Shown here: in pieces, positions 8,931 through 16,503 of the stretch | How the letters are laid out: every line of letters begins with the position of its first letter | Position numbering within the stretch: position 1 is the first letter of the stretch | Source of the DNA: Sphingopyxis sp. TUF1 | GTDB lineage: Bacteria; Pseudomonadota; Alphaproteobacteria; Sphingomonadales; Sphingomonadaceae | Assembly (NCBI RefSeq): GCF_036687315.1 | Contig: NZ_CP144683.1 | Location: 248,001-312,000 of the forward strand | Length of the DNA stretch: 64,000 bases | Direction: 5' to 3' | Notes under the pieces: model-generated | Told to the model about the DNA's origin: nothing | The model's database searches: none | Seen by the model: the letters and a program-made list of their open reading frames with translations, nothing else | Made by a program: the position numbers and the translations under genes

Positions 8931-9531
8931 TCCCGGAAAGGCGCGTGCGCCGTCGATAATGATCGTCGTCGCGATCGCCACAGGCACCGCGCTGCTCGCC
9001 GGCGGTTTCGCCGGTTTCAATCAGGCGCGGATCGACGCCGGCGACGCCGCGATTGCCCCTTGGGCGGCGCCGCTGATCGCCGTCGCGCTCGGCGTGGCCG
9101 CACTCAGCCTTTACGTCTGGCGCCACGCCGACGGGTTTCGCGCCTGGTCGCAGCGCAAGCGGCGCTATTGGGCGAGCCTGCTCATCTCGGGTGCGATCGG
9201 CATGGCCGCCGCGATGCTGTTGCAGGACGGACCCGGCAGCGCGCTGATGGGTAACGGCGCGCTGACGCCCAATGTCGCCGTCGGCCTGTCGCTGCTGTGG
9301 GTGGTCGGACTGGTGATCGCGCTCACCCTCTATCACCGCTCGGTCGACGACCATGAACGCCACGCCTATCATCAGGCATCGCTCGCGGGCTTTTACGCCT
9401 TTGTCTTTCCCTGCCCCGTCTGGTGGGTGCTGTGGCGCGCGGGCATGGCCCCGCCCGTCGATGCGATGGCGCTGTTCGGCCTGTCGCTGCTCGTCAACGC
9501 CGCCGTCTACTTCTGGTTCAAGTTCCGCTGA
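8920..9531 (+). CDS. Multi-pass inner-membrane protein of unknown function, partner of XRE regulator
   Basis: The 203-residue product has about six hydrophobic segments, for example IMIVVAIATGTALLAGGFAG, APLIAVALGVAALSLYVW, LLISGAIGMAAAMLL, VAVGLSLLWVVGLVIALTLY, FYAFVFPCPVWWVLW and MALFGLSLLVNAAVYFWF, with no catalytic motif I recognise. ATG 8920 has AAAGGA seven bases upstream. ATG 8914 is closer but poorly spaced. The gene overlaps the XRE gene by 11 bp, so the pair is co-translated. Small XRE plus membrane-protein modules are frequent in sphingomonads, and the protein may be the target of the repressor or modulate it. Confidence 0.75.
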   Translation: MANDPGKARAPSIMIVVAIATGTALLAGGFAGFNQARIDAGDAAIAPWAAPLIAVALGVAALSLYVWRHADGFRAWSQRKRRYWASLLISGAIGMAAAMLLQDGPGSALMGNGALTPNVAVGLSLLWVVGLVIALTLYHRSVDDHERHAYHQASLAGFYAFVFPCPVWWVLWRAGMAPPVDAMALFGLSLLVNAAVYFWFKFR

Positions 9532-9595
9532 CAGCTTTCCGCTTTCCCCTTCCCCTCGCTTCGGGCCATAAGCGCCCACAATGAAAGGCTATCCC

Positions 9596-10552
9596 ATGAA
9601 AAACTGGTTCAAGACGCTCGCCACGACCTGCGCGATCATTCCGCTGGCGCAGTGCGCGCTGATCCCCGGCGGCAATATCGCCTCGGCCGCCGAGCCTGCC
9701 CCCACGGCCGCCGCCCCGGCCGCTGCGGCGCCCGCGACGACCGACGCCGACCCCGCGCTGTGGGTCGTCAAGGACGAGGACACGACCATCTATCTGTTCG
9801 GCACCGTCCATGTGCTGAAACCCGGCCTCAGCTGGTTCGACGAGGCGGTGAAGGAAGCGTTCGACAAGTCCGATCAGCTGATGCTCGAACTCGTCCTGCC
9901 CGACGACCAGGCCGAAGTCGCCCAGACGATGATGCCCCTCGCCATCGACCAAAGCGGCACGACATTGTCGTCGCGGCTCGATGCCGAGGAGCTGAAAGCC
10001 TATCAGGCGGCGATGGCCAGCGTCGGCCTGCCCCCCGCGCAGTTCGACATGTTCGAACCCTGGTTTCCCGCGATCACCCTGTCGGTCCTGCCGCTCACCA
10101 AATTGGGCTATGACCCCGAACAGGGCGCCGAAAAGCAGCTGACGCGCTTGGCCAAAGCGAGCGGCAAGCCCGTCGCGGGGTTTGAGACGCTGGGCGAACA
10201 GCTGGGATTCTTTGACGTGCTGCCCGAAACGCAGCAGATCGCCTTCCTCAATTCGGTGGTGAAGGATCTCGACAAGCTGGGGCCGATGCTCGACAAGATG
10301 GTTGTGCTGTGGGCGAAGGGCGATCCCGACGGGCTGGCGGTCGCGATGAACGAAAGCCTCGCCGCGACGCCCGAACTCGCGCAAACGCTGCTTTATGATC
10401 GCAACGCGCGCTGGGCGGACAAGCTGAAGGCGCGGATGGAACAGCCGGGCACGGTGTTCGTCGCGGTCGGCGCGGGGCATCTGGCGGGCGAAAAGAGCGT
10501 GCAGGATTATCTGAAAGACCGCGGCCTGACCGCCGAGCGGGTCGACTATTGA
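9596..10552 (+). CDS. TraB/GumN family protein, periplasmic (first of tandem pair)
   Basis: The 318-residue protein has an N-terminal signal sequence, an Ala/Pro-rich linker and one TraB/GumN domain. The two GxxH motifs that define the family are visible: LFGTVHVLKPG near residue 70 and VAVGAGHLAGE near the C-terminus. The family resembles Tiki-type metal-dependent proteases, but for most bacterial members the substrate is unknown. ATG 9596 is chosen because AAAGG stands 9-13 bp upstream; a start at 9581 has none. The next gene is a diverged copy that overlaps by 4 bp. Confidence 0.88.
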   Translation: MKNWFKTLATTCAIIPLAQCALIPGGNIASAAEPAPTAAAPAAAAPATTDADPALWVVKDEDTTIYLFGTVHVLKPGLSWFDEAVKEAFDKSDQLMLELVLPDDQAEVAQTMMPLAIDQSGTTLSSRLDAEELKAYQAAMASVGLPPAQFDMFEPWFPAITLSVLPLTKLGYDPEQGAEKQLTRLAKASGKPVAGFETLGEQLGFFDVLPETQQIAFLNSVVKDLDKLGPMLDKMVVLWAKGDPDGLAVAMNESLAATPELAQTLLYDRNARWADKLKARMEQPGTVFVAVGAGHLAGEKSVQDYLKDRGLTAERVDY

Positions 10553-11448
10553 GGCAGGCATCGCTCTTACTCGGAAAAAAGGGTCGCCGCATCGCGGCGG
10601 CCCTTTTGCCGTTGGTGCTCGCGGCGTGCAGCCCCGCCCAACCGGAAACCAAGGCGCGCCCGGCGATGTGGCTGGCCGAGGATGCCGACACGCGCATCTA
10701 TATATTGGGATCGATGCATGCGCTGCCGCGCGGCACCGACTGGGATGACGGCGCGGTCGGGGCTGCAATCGCAGCCGCCGACGCGCTGGTGATGGAATTG
10801 TCGCCCGCCGAGCTGGACGCGGCGGCCGAGGCGTTCCGTGACCTGGCGCCGCGCGAGACGCCGCTGGCGATCAACGCGCGGCTGACGGGCAAGGCGCTGA
10901 TGGGATACCGCGCGCTGGAGGCGAGCGGACGGGGGCTGAACGGCGACGGGTTCGACGACTGGGCGGTGATGGTGCTGATCGGCCAGCGCGTCGCGCAAAA
11001 TGCGGACCTGTCGCCCGACGCCGGCGTCGAGGCGCGGCTGACCGAGCGGTTCGCGGCGGCGGGCAAGCCGATCAGCGGGCTGGAACGCGCGCGCGAACAG
11101 CTGATGCTGTTCGAGAGGCTCGACCCGGCGACGCAGCGCATGTTGCTGGTCCGCGCGGCCGAGGAGGCCGATAAGGCGACGCGCGACGTGCTGGCGCTGA
11201 CCGCGGCGTGGAGCCGCGGCGACGTCGCGGCGCTGGAAAAGGTGATCAACGAGGACATCGATACGGTCCCCGCCGCGCGCAAGGCGATCATCACCGACCG
11301 CAACCGCCGCTGGGCCGCCTGGGCGGCTCAGCGGATGGAGCGGCCGGGCACCGTGCTGATGGCGGTCGGCGCGGGGCATCTGGTCGGCGCCGAGGGGGTT
11401 CCGGCGCTGCTGGAAGCGCGAGGCGTGCGGATGCGGCGGGTGCAGTAG
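10549..11448 (+). CDS. TraB/GumN family lipoprotein (second of tandem pair)
   Basis: The 299-residue product starts at TTG 10549, overlapping the TGA of the preceding paralogue (TTGA). It has a lipobox (ALLPLVLAACSPAQ), so it should be lipid-anchored, unlike its neighbour. The GxxH motifs are YILGSMHALPRG and MAVGAGHLVGAEG; the first has GSMH where the neighbour has GTVH. Shared layout and the similar C-terminal RNRRWAAW / RNARWADK and RPGTVLMAVGAGHL / QPGTVFVAVGAGHL blocks show an old duplication. Substrate unknown. Confidence 0.87.
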   Translation: MRQASLLLGKKGRRIAAALLPLVLAACSPAQPETKARPAMWLAEDADTRIYILGSMHALPRGTDWDDGAVGAAIAAADALVMELSPAELDAAAEAFRDLAPRETPLAINARLTGKALMGYRALEASGRGLNGDGFDDWAVMVLIGQRVAQNADLSPDAGVEARLTERFAAAGKPISGLERAREQLMLFERLDPATQRMLLVRAAEEADKATRDVLALTAAWSRGDVAALEKVINEDIDTVPAARKAIITDRNRRWAAWAAQRMERPGTVLMAVGAGHLVGAEGVPALLEARGVRMRRVQ

Positions 11449-11607
11449 CAGGGTTGGCTGCTTTGGGGTGCGGAGCGGACTGACAGCTTCTAGATCAATC
11501 CGTGAAATCTGTTTTCATTCAGCTTCGGCAAAGCCATAATCGATCCAAATCGGCGAAGAGAGGCCGAAATTTAGCGGGAAGAGGACGCGCAAATTATAGA
11601 TGCGAAG

Positions 11608-12240
11608 TTATTGTATATACCGATTCTCAGCGACACCCGGTTCAAATCCAACATACAAGGATCTAACTCCCCGGAGTGGTGAGCCTTGAGCATCCATAAT
11701 TGGCAATGAAATCTTTGGGTCTTTTCCGGCTGAACAAGCTAATGCGTCAAGAGCTCCATTTTGAACGCTATCGATCACGAAACAATTGTTAATGTCGCCG
11801 GTTTTATCTACGACGACTAAGATCTCCGCTATCTTCCTAAATTGATTAGAAATCGCTGGCGTCGAGATTACGATGTCCGGACTCTTAAACCAGCTATTAC
11901 TACCATATGCCTTGGGCCGCCACACGACACGGTCCCGGTAGACGAATGCCATTGCCGTACCATCAATATCTTTCGCCGGTTTGAAGCGTGCCCTTTTTAT
12001 CAACGCAGCGCAAACTGCCGTGTCCAGCTGATCGTAGCCGCTCGCGATAATTACGGCGCAATGGACGGCGTGCCCTGCCTGATCAATTGTTAAATCAAAG
12101 GTCGTCGTCGCGGCCCGCCCATCAATTTTAGGAAGGTCTGCGGCCCGAACCCAATTTGCAGGACTGCCTTTAGGCTCGGCCTTAATCGGGTGCGACACTT
12201 CAACTACGGCTGCGGCTGCGAAGAAAAACCAAGAGAGCAT
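11608..12240 (-). CDS. TonB C-terminal-domain protein, GC-poor
   Basis: The 210-residue product has a short hydrophobic N-terminus (MLSWFFFAAAAVVEV) and a TonB-C-like fold: WVRAADLPKIDG, ATTTFDLTIDQAGHAVHCAV, SGYDQLDTAVCAALIKRARFKPAKD. A second related half with ILVVVDKTGDINNCFV follows. Two cysteine pairs may form disulfides in the periplasm. Proteins with this domain but without the Pro-rich TonB shaft are common in sphingomonads and are often labelled energy transducer TonB, without proof. The gene and its flanks (about 11,480-12,400) are clearly poorer in GC than the genes on either side, which suggests transfer. GAAGG before ATG supports the start. Confidence 0.75.
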   Translation of the reverse strand: MLSWFFFAAAAVVEVSHPIKAEPKGSPANWVRAADLPKIDGRAATTTFDLTIDQAGHAVHCAVIIASGYDQLDTAVCAALIKRARFKPAKDIDGTAMAFVYRDRVVWRPKAYGSNSWFKSPDIVISTPAISNQFRKIAEILVVVDKTGDINNCFVIDSVQNGALDALACSAGKDPKISLPIMDAQGSPLRGVRSLYVGFEPGVAENRYIQ

Positions 12241-12409
12241 TTTGTGACCTTCAAAAATGGATACGACCCTGTAAATCCCAAGCCTTTAGCCGATCGCATC
12301 TTAATCGAAATTGCAACGTCCGCAATCGATCGTTCGCTGCCATAGTAATCAAATCGGCAACTTATGACTGTAAGTGGGATAGAGAGGGGCTGCTCCAATA
12401 AAGAGCGCC

Positions 12410-13090
12410 CTATGCGGCCATCATCCGTTCGAACTCCGCACGCCCCTTCGACGAAAACAGGATTGCGCGCGAATTCGCGTCGCGTTCGGCCCAGCCGTGG
12501 TCGATGATCTGCGTCAGGATCGCGCGTCCCAGGCTGCCCGCCAGATGCGATCGGCGTTCGCTCCAGTCGAGGCATTCGCGGCAGAAACGTCCGCGCTTGC
12601 CCGACAATTCGCCAATGTCGATCCCGAGCGACCGGGCGAAGGATTCGCCAGCCGTCGTCAGCGCGAGCCCGCCCACCGAAAGCTTGAGATAGCCGCGCCC
12701 GATCATATGATCATAGAGGCGCGTCGCCATTTGCCCCGCCAGATGATTGTAGCAAACGCGCGCTTCGCGCAGCCGCGCGTCCCTGGGGCCGGTCCGGGTG
12801 CGGATATGACCGGTGCTTTGCGCAAGGTCCATCAGCGCTTCGAGCGATCGGGCAATGCGTTCGTCCGCCAGCGCGAAATAGCGGTGCCGCCCCTGCTTGC
12901 GCGGCGATATGAGCCGGCCTTCCTCCAGCTTGCGCAGGTGCGAGCTGGCGGTTTGCTGCGTCACCCCGGCTTCGTTGGCGAGTTCGCTCGCCGTCAGCGC
13001 TTTGCCCGCCATCAGCGCGGTCAGCATGTTGGCGCGTGCGGGGTCGCCGATCAGATTGGCGATACGCGCGATGTCGGGGCCGTCTTTCAT
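12410..13090 (-). CDS. ArsR-family transcriptional regulator
   Basis: The 226-residue protein has an N-terminal ArsR-type winged helix (IANLIGDPARANMLTALMAGKALTASELA, then GVTQQTASSHLRKLEEGRLI and a wing at KQGRHRYFAL). It is followed by an extended C-terminal region with CYNHLAGQMATRLYDHMIGRGYL and FCRECLDWSERRSHLAGSLG. The Cys/His-rich C-terminal motif CRECLDWSERR is found in the YgaV/BigR-unrelated long ArsR group, often next to NIPSNAP or monooxygenase genes. It faces the NIPSNAP/ABM pair across 71 bp that carry a palindrome, so it probably represses both itself and them. Confidence 0.88.
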   Translation of the reverse strand: MKDGPDIARIANLIGDPARANMLTALMAGKALTASELANEAGVTQQTASSHLRKLEEGRLISPRKQGRHRYFALADERIARSLEALMDLAQSTGHIRTRTGPRDARLREARVCYNHLAGQMATRLYDHMIGRGYLKLSVGGLALTTAGESFARSLGIDIGELSGKRGRFCRECLDWSERRSHLAGSLGRAILTQIIDHGWAERDANSRAILFSSKGRAEFERMMAA

Positions 13091-13092
13091 AC

Positions 13093-13110
13093 TTCGACCT
13101 ATATCGAAGC
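13093..13110. promoter_or_regulatory. Interrupted palindrome between arsR-type gene and NIPSNAP gene
   Basis: CTTCGA-CCTATA-TCGAAG is a perfect 6+6 inverted repeat with a 6-bp spacer, placed 2 bp upstream of the regulator's start codon and 51 bp before the NIPSNAP start. Size and position fit an ArsR-family operator used for autorepression and control of the divergent pair. Confidence 0.6.
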
Positions 13111-13161
13111 ATGACGGTGCTGCGAAGCGCTAAAGCGCGGCTCCGCTACCAAGGAGATCCC

Positions 13162-13485
13162 ATGCTTACGTGCATCATCCGTTATCACATCGACCCGACC
13201 AAAAAAGATCAGTTCGTCCGCTATGCCGAAAATTGGGGGCAGGCGATCCCGCGCTGCGGCGCCGACCTGATCGGCTATTTCGCGCCGCACGAGGGGTCGA
13301 GCACGCTCGCCTATGGCATCTATAATATTCCGAGCCTTGCCGAATATGAGGCGTATCGCGCGCGGTTGGCCGACGATCCGCTGGGGCGCGAAAATTATGA
13401 ATTCGCCCAGCGCGAGAAATTCCTGCTCCGCGAGGATCGAACCTTTTTGAAACTGGCGTCCGCGCCGCATGGGGTCCGGTCGTGA
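13162..13485 (+). CDS. NIPSNAP family protein
   Basis: The 107-residue product is a ferredoxin-like dimeric alpha-beta-barrel protein: MLTCIIRYHIDPTKKDQF, WGQAIPRCGADLIGYFAPHEG, AYGIYNIPSLAEYEAYRARL and FLREDRTFL are typical NIPSNAP segments. AAGGAG stands 7 bp before the ATG. Members of this fold bind small ligands or act as heme-free oxygenases, but this one's reaction is unknown. Its stop overlaps the start of the next gene, which has a related fold, so they likely act together. Regulation by the divergent ArsR-family protein is inferred. Confidence 0.88.
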   Translation: MLTCIIRYHIDPTKKDQFVRYAENWGQAIPRCGADLIGYFAPHEGSSTLAYGIYNIPSLAEYEAYRARLADDPLGRENYEFAQREKFLLREDRTFLKLASAPHGVRS

Positions 13486-13826
13486 TCGCGGTGATCTTTG
13501 AGGTCGAGCCAGCGCCCGGCCAGCAGGACCGCTATCTCGACACGGCGGCGGCGCTGCGCCCGTTGCTCGACGAGATCGACGGATTCGTCTCGGTCGAACG
13601 GTTCCAGAGTCTGTCGCACCCCGGCAAGCTGGTATCGCTGTCCTTCTTTGAGGACGAAGATGCCGTCCGGCGCTGGCGTGAAAACACCAGCCATCGCGCC
13701 GCACAAGCCGCGGCGCAGCAGGGCGTGTTTGCGCATTATCGCTTGCGGATCGCACATGTCCTGCGCGACTATTCGATGACCGATCGCGAGCAGGCGCCGA
13801 TCGACAGCTTTCAGCGCGACCATTAA
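13482..13826 (+). CDS. Antibiotic biosynthesis monooxygenase (ABM) domain protein
   Basis: The 114-residue protein starts at GTG 13482, overlapping the preceding stop (GTGA). It has the ABM/EthD-like ferredoxin fold with IAVIFEVEPAPGQQDRYL, FVSVERFQSLSHPGKLVSLSFF and the helix RRWRENTSHRAAQAAAQQG. The His in TSHRAAQ is the position commonly conserved in ABM-family quinol or heme-degrading oxygenases. Substrate unknown. It forms a two-gene operon with the NIPSNAP gene. Confidence 0.87.
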   Translation: MIAVIFEVEPAPGQQDRYLDTAAALRPLLDEIDGFVSVERFQSLSHPGKLVSLSFFEDEDAVRRWRENTSHRAAQAAAQQGVFAHYRLRIAHVLRDYSMTDREQAPIDSFQRDH

Positions 13827-13952
13827 GGGCATTTCCGGCGTCACGTCCGCCATGCTTGCTTTTCCGGCCGTTCCCCGCTAAGCGCCCCGGCTTCCGTCAT
13901 GGTCATCCCTGGAGGCGTGGCGGACTGTGTAACTGTTTCTCGGAGAAATATT

Positions 13953-14591
13953 ATGAGCGATCAGCTGACGCTGACGGCCGAGACGCGCGAACGCGGAGGC
14001 AAGGGAGCCTCGCGTGAACTGCGTCGTGAAGGCCGCGTCCCCGCCGTCGTCTATGGCGGCAAAGAAGAACCCCTGATGATCCATGTCGAAGAAAAGCTGC
14101 TGATGAAGCAGCTGATGACGGGTCACTTCATGAACTCGGTCGTGATGATCGAGGTTGGCGGCAAGCAGATCCGCACGCTGCCCAAGGACGTCGCGTTCCA
14201 CCCGGTCAAGGATCGTCCGATCCACGCCGACTTCCTGCGCATCGCCAAGGACGCCACCGTCCAGGTCGCCGTGCCGGTCGTGTTCCAGAACGAAGAAGCA
14301 TCGCCCGGCCTGAAGCGCGGCGGCGTGCTGAACATCGTTCGTCACGAGCTGGAACTCGTCTGCGACGCGGACAAGATTCCCGACGAGATCGCGATCGACG
14401 TGACCGGTTTCGATGTCGGCGATTCGATCCACATCAGCAACGTCACCCTGCCGAAGGGCGTTGCGAGCGCGATCACCGACCGCGACTTCACGATCGCCAC
14501 CATCGTCGCCCCGTCGGCGCTCAAGTCGAGCGACGGCGACACGACGAAGGATGACGGCGAGGACGCTGCCGAGGGCGGCGACGAAGCCTAA
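13953..14591 (+). CDS. rplY: 50S ribosomal protein L25/Ctc
   Basis: The 212-residue protein binds 5S rRNA. The N-terminal L25 domain reads [30 protein letters not shown] and the C-terminal TL5/Ctc domain runs from about residue 100 with [18 protein letters not shown] and the [15 protein letters not shown] stretch. An acidic tail ([19 protein letters not shown]) ends the protein, as in other alphaproteobacteria. ATG 13953 is preceded by CGGAGA, and the frame upstream does not look coding. It is followed by a hairpin and then pth, the usual neighbour. Confidence 0.96.
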   Translation: MSDQLTLTAETRERGGKGASRELRREGRVPAVVYGGKEEPLMIHVEEKLLMKQLMTGHFMNSVVMIEVGGKQIRTLPKDVAFHPVKDRPIHADFLRIAKDATVQVAVPVVFQNEEASPGLKRGGVLNIVRHELELVCDADKIPDEIAIDVTGFDVGDSIHISNVTLPKGVASAITDRDFTIATIVAPSALKSSDGDTTKDDGEDAAEGGDEA

Positions 14592-14602
14592 GCTTTCCGG
14601 AG

Positions 14603-14630
14603 CGCCCCTCCCCCATCGGGAGGGGCGTTT
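14603..14630 (+). terminator. Rho-independent terminator-like hairpin after rplY
   Basis: CGCCCCTCCC pairs with GGGAGGGGCG around a short CCATC loop and is followed by TTT. The T-run is short, so some read-through into pth is possible. Confidence 0.65.
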
Positions 14631-14657
14631 CCACCAGACCCCGGGAAAGGCAACGCC

Positions 14658-15227
14658 ATGCAGCTCTGGGTCGGCCTTGGCAATCCGGGCCCCAAATATG
14701 CGATGCACCGCCACAATGTCGGCTTCATGGCCGCCGACGTCATCGCCGAAATCCATAATTTTCCGCCGCCTGTGAAGAAATTCCAGGGCTGGATTCAGGA
14801 CGGGCGCATCGGCGCGGAACGCATCCTGCTGCTCAAACCCGGCACCTTCATGAACGAAAGCGGCCGCAGCGTGCGCGCGGCGCTCGATTTCTACAAATTG
14901 ACCGCCGCCGACGTCACCGTCTTTTACGACGAGCTCGACCTTGCGCCGATGAAGGTGAAGGTGAAGCGCGGCGGCGGCGCGGCGGGGCATAATGGCATCC
15001 GGTCGATGATCCAGCATATCGGCGACGATTTCCGCCGCATCCGCATCGGCATCGGCCATCCGGGGCACAAGGACCGCGTGACCGGCCATGTGCTCGGCAA
15101 TTATCACAAGAGCGAGATGGAGCCGCTGATCGACCTGCTCGGCGCGATCGCCGCGGAGGCGGAATGGCTGGCCAAGGGCGATGATGTGCGGTTCCAGAGC
15201 GATCTGGCGCTGCGCTTGCAGGGGTGA
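14658..15227 (+). CDS. pth: Peptidyl-tRNA hydrolase
   Basis: The 189-residue enzyme releases peptides from drop-off peptidyl-tRNA in the cytoplasm. The N-terminus MQLWVGLGNPGPKYAMHRHNVGF holds the catalytic residues Asn9 and His19. Later, VFYDELDLAPMKVKVKRGGGAAGHNGIRS carries the catalytic Asp and the GHNG signature, and RIRIGIGHPG closes the active site. Length is standard. It lies directly after rplY, a pairing common in alphaproteobacteria. Confidence 0.97.
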   Translation: MQLWVGLGNPGPKYAMHRHNVGFMAADVIAEIHNFPPPVKKFQGWIQDGRIGAERILLLKPGTFMNESGRSVRAALDFYKLTAADVTVFYDELDLAPMKVKVKRGGGAAGHNGIRSMIQHIGDDFRRIRIGIGHPGHKDRVTGHVLGNYHKSEMEPLIDLLGAIAAEAEWLAKGDDVRFQSDLALRLQG

Positions 15228-15339
15228 TTGGGGGCGGCAAAAAATGTCCGGCTTCGACCGAGTCCGCTCCCGACCGCCCCACCACCGATTTGGCACGCGC
15301 CCCCAACTGAGGCATGATGATCCTCGAGAGGAGCCACCC

Positions 15340-16335
15340 ATGACCAACCGCCACACCCCCAATCGCCGCGAGATGCTTGCCGGTGCCGCCGCGCTGTCCG
15401 CCGCCCCTGCCCTGCTGCACGCCGCGACGCCCGCCGCTGATCCGTCGCTGAAAGGCCGCACCGTGCTGATCACCGGCTGTTCGAGCGGGTTCGGACGCGT
15501 CGGCGCGCTGCATTATGCGCGGCTCGGCGCGAAGGTGATCGCAACGATGCGCGGATTGCCGCGGCCCGAAGCCGAAAGCCTGGCCGCCGAGGCGGCAAAG
15601 GAAAAGCTCGACCTGCATATCGTCGAGATCGACGTGACGAACGACGCGTCGGTCGCGAGCGGGACCGCCAAGGCGCTCGACATCGCGGGCGGGCGGATCG
15701 ACACGCTGGTGAATAACGCCGGGGTCGGCATCACCGGGCCGGTCGAGGTGCAGGATATGGAGGCCACCGCGCTGATCTTCGACACCAATGTCTTTGGCAT
15801 CCAGCGGATGCTGCGCGCGCTCCTGCCGCAGATGCGCGCCGCGAAGGGCGGGCAGATCTTCAACATCTCCTCGCAGCTCGGCCGCGTCATCGTGCCGGGC
15901 GGCGGCCATTATTCGGCGACGAAATTCGCGGTCGAGGCCTTGTCCGAGCAGATGGCCTATGAACTCGTCCCGCACGGCATCGACGTGACGGTGATCCAGC
16001 CGGGCGGCTATCCGACGAAAGTGTGGGTCAACCGCAACGCCTACACCGGCGCGCTGAAAGCGCGGAGCGACGCGGCGCTGCTCGATGCCTATGCGCCGTT
16101 CACGCGCGGCATGGGGACCGAAGACGGCAGCGGGCGCAGCGCCGACCCCGCCGACGTGCCGCGCGCGATTGCCGAGATCATGGCGATGCCCGCGGGCAAG
16201 CGCCCGCTGCGCCGCGCGGTGCATCCGGGGGCGAAGCCGCAGGAAGCGATCAACCGCGTGTCGGCCGAGGTGCAGGTCGCGTGGCTCGGCGGATCGCCGG
16301 CACTCGGCCCGCTGGTCAAGGCGGTGCACGACTGA
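15340..16335 (+). CDS. SDR-family oxidoreductase with Tat-type signal
   Basis: The 331-residue protein starts with a twin-arginine-like leader (NRREMLAGAAALSAAPALLHA), which is unusual for a short-chain dehydrogenase and suggests export in folded form with cofactor. The Rossmann motif is LITGCSSGFGR, the NAG motif is LVNNAGVGITGP, and the catalytic Ser and Tyr-x3-Lys lie in NISSQLGRVIVPGGGHYSATKFA. ATG 15340 has GAGGAG about 8 bp upstream. The substrate is unknown. If the RR leader is not used, it would be a normal cytoplasmic SDR. Confidence 0.85.
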   Translation: MTNRHTPNRREMLAGAAALSAAPALLHAATPAADPSLKGRTVLITGCSSGFGRVGALHYARLGAKVIATMRGLPRPEAESLAAEAAKEKLDLHIVEIDVTNDASVASGTAKALDIAGGRIDTLVNNAGVGITGPVEVQDMEATALIFDTNVFGIQRMLRALLPQMRAAKGGQIFNISSQLGRVIVPGGGHYSATKFAVEALSEQMAYELVPHGIDVTVIQPGGYPTKVWVNRNAYTGALKARSDAALLDAYAPFTRGMGTEDGSGRSADPADVPRAIAEIMAMPAGKRPLRRAVHPGAKPQEAINRVSAEVQVAWLGGSPALGPLVKAVHD

Positions 16336-16367
16336 TCCTCGGGCGGCGCTGCGGCCGCAGCGGGCCG

Positions 16368-16433
16368 CTGTCATTTAGATGTCATTGAATTCATGCGCGT
16401 CTGACATGCAGATGCCATGCCGCTGCCATGCGC
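16368..16433 (+). promoter_or_regulatory. Array of Pho-box repeats upstream of phoX
   Basis: Six units follow each other with an exact 11-bp period, starting at 16368, 16379, 16390, 16401, 16412 and 16423: CTGTCAT, ATGTCAT, TTCATGC (degenerate), CTGACAT, ATGCCAT and CTGCCAT, each followed by a 4-bp spacer. The first two form a near-consensus Pho box (two 7-bp repeats, 4-bp spacer). This is a PhoB-type binding region 70 bp before the phoX start, so induction by phosphate starvation is likely. Confidence 0.8.
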
Positions 16434-16503
16434 TTCTGCAATCGGTGAGATCCCGGCGGGGTCCGACGACTCCGGCCATCTCGACCGAAAACAGGGGTAC
16501 TGC

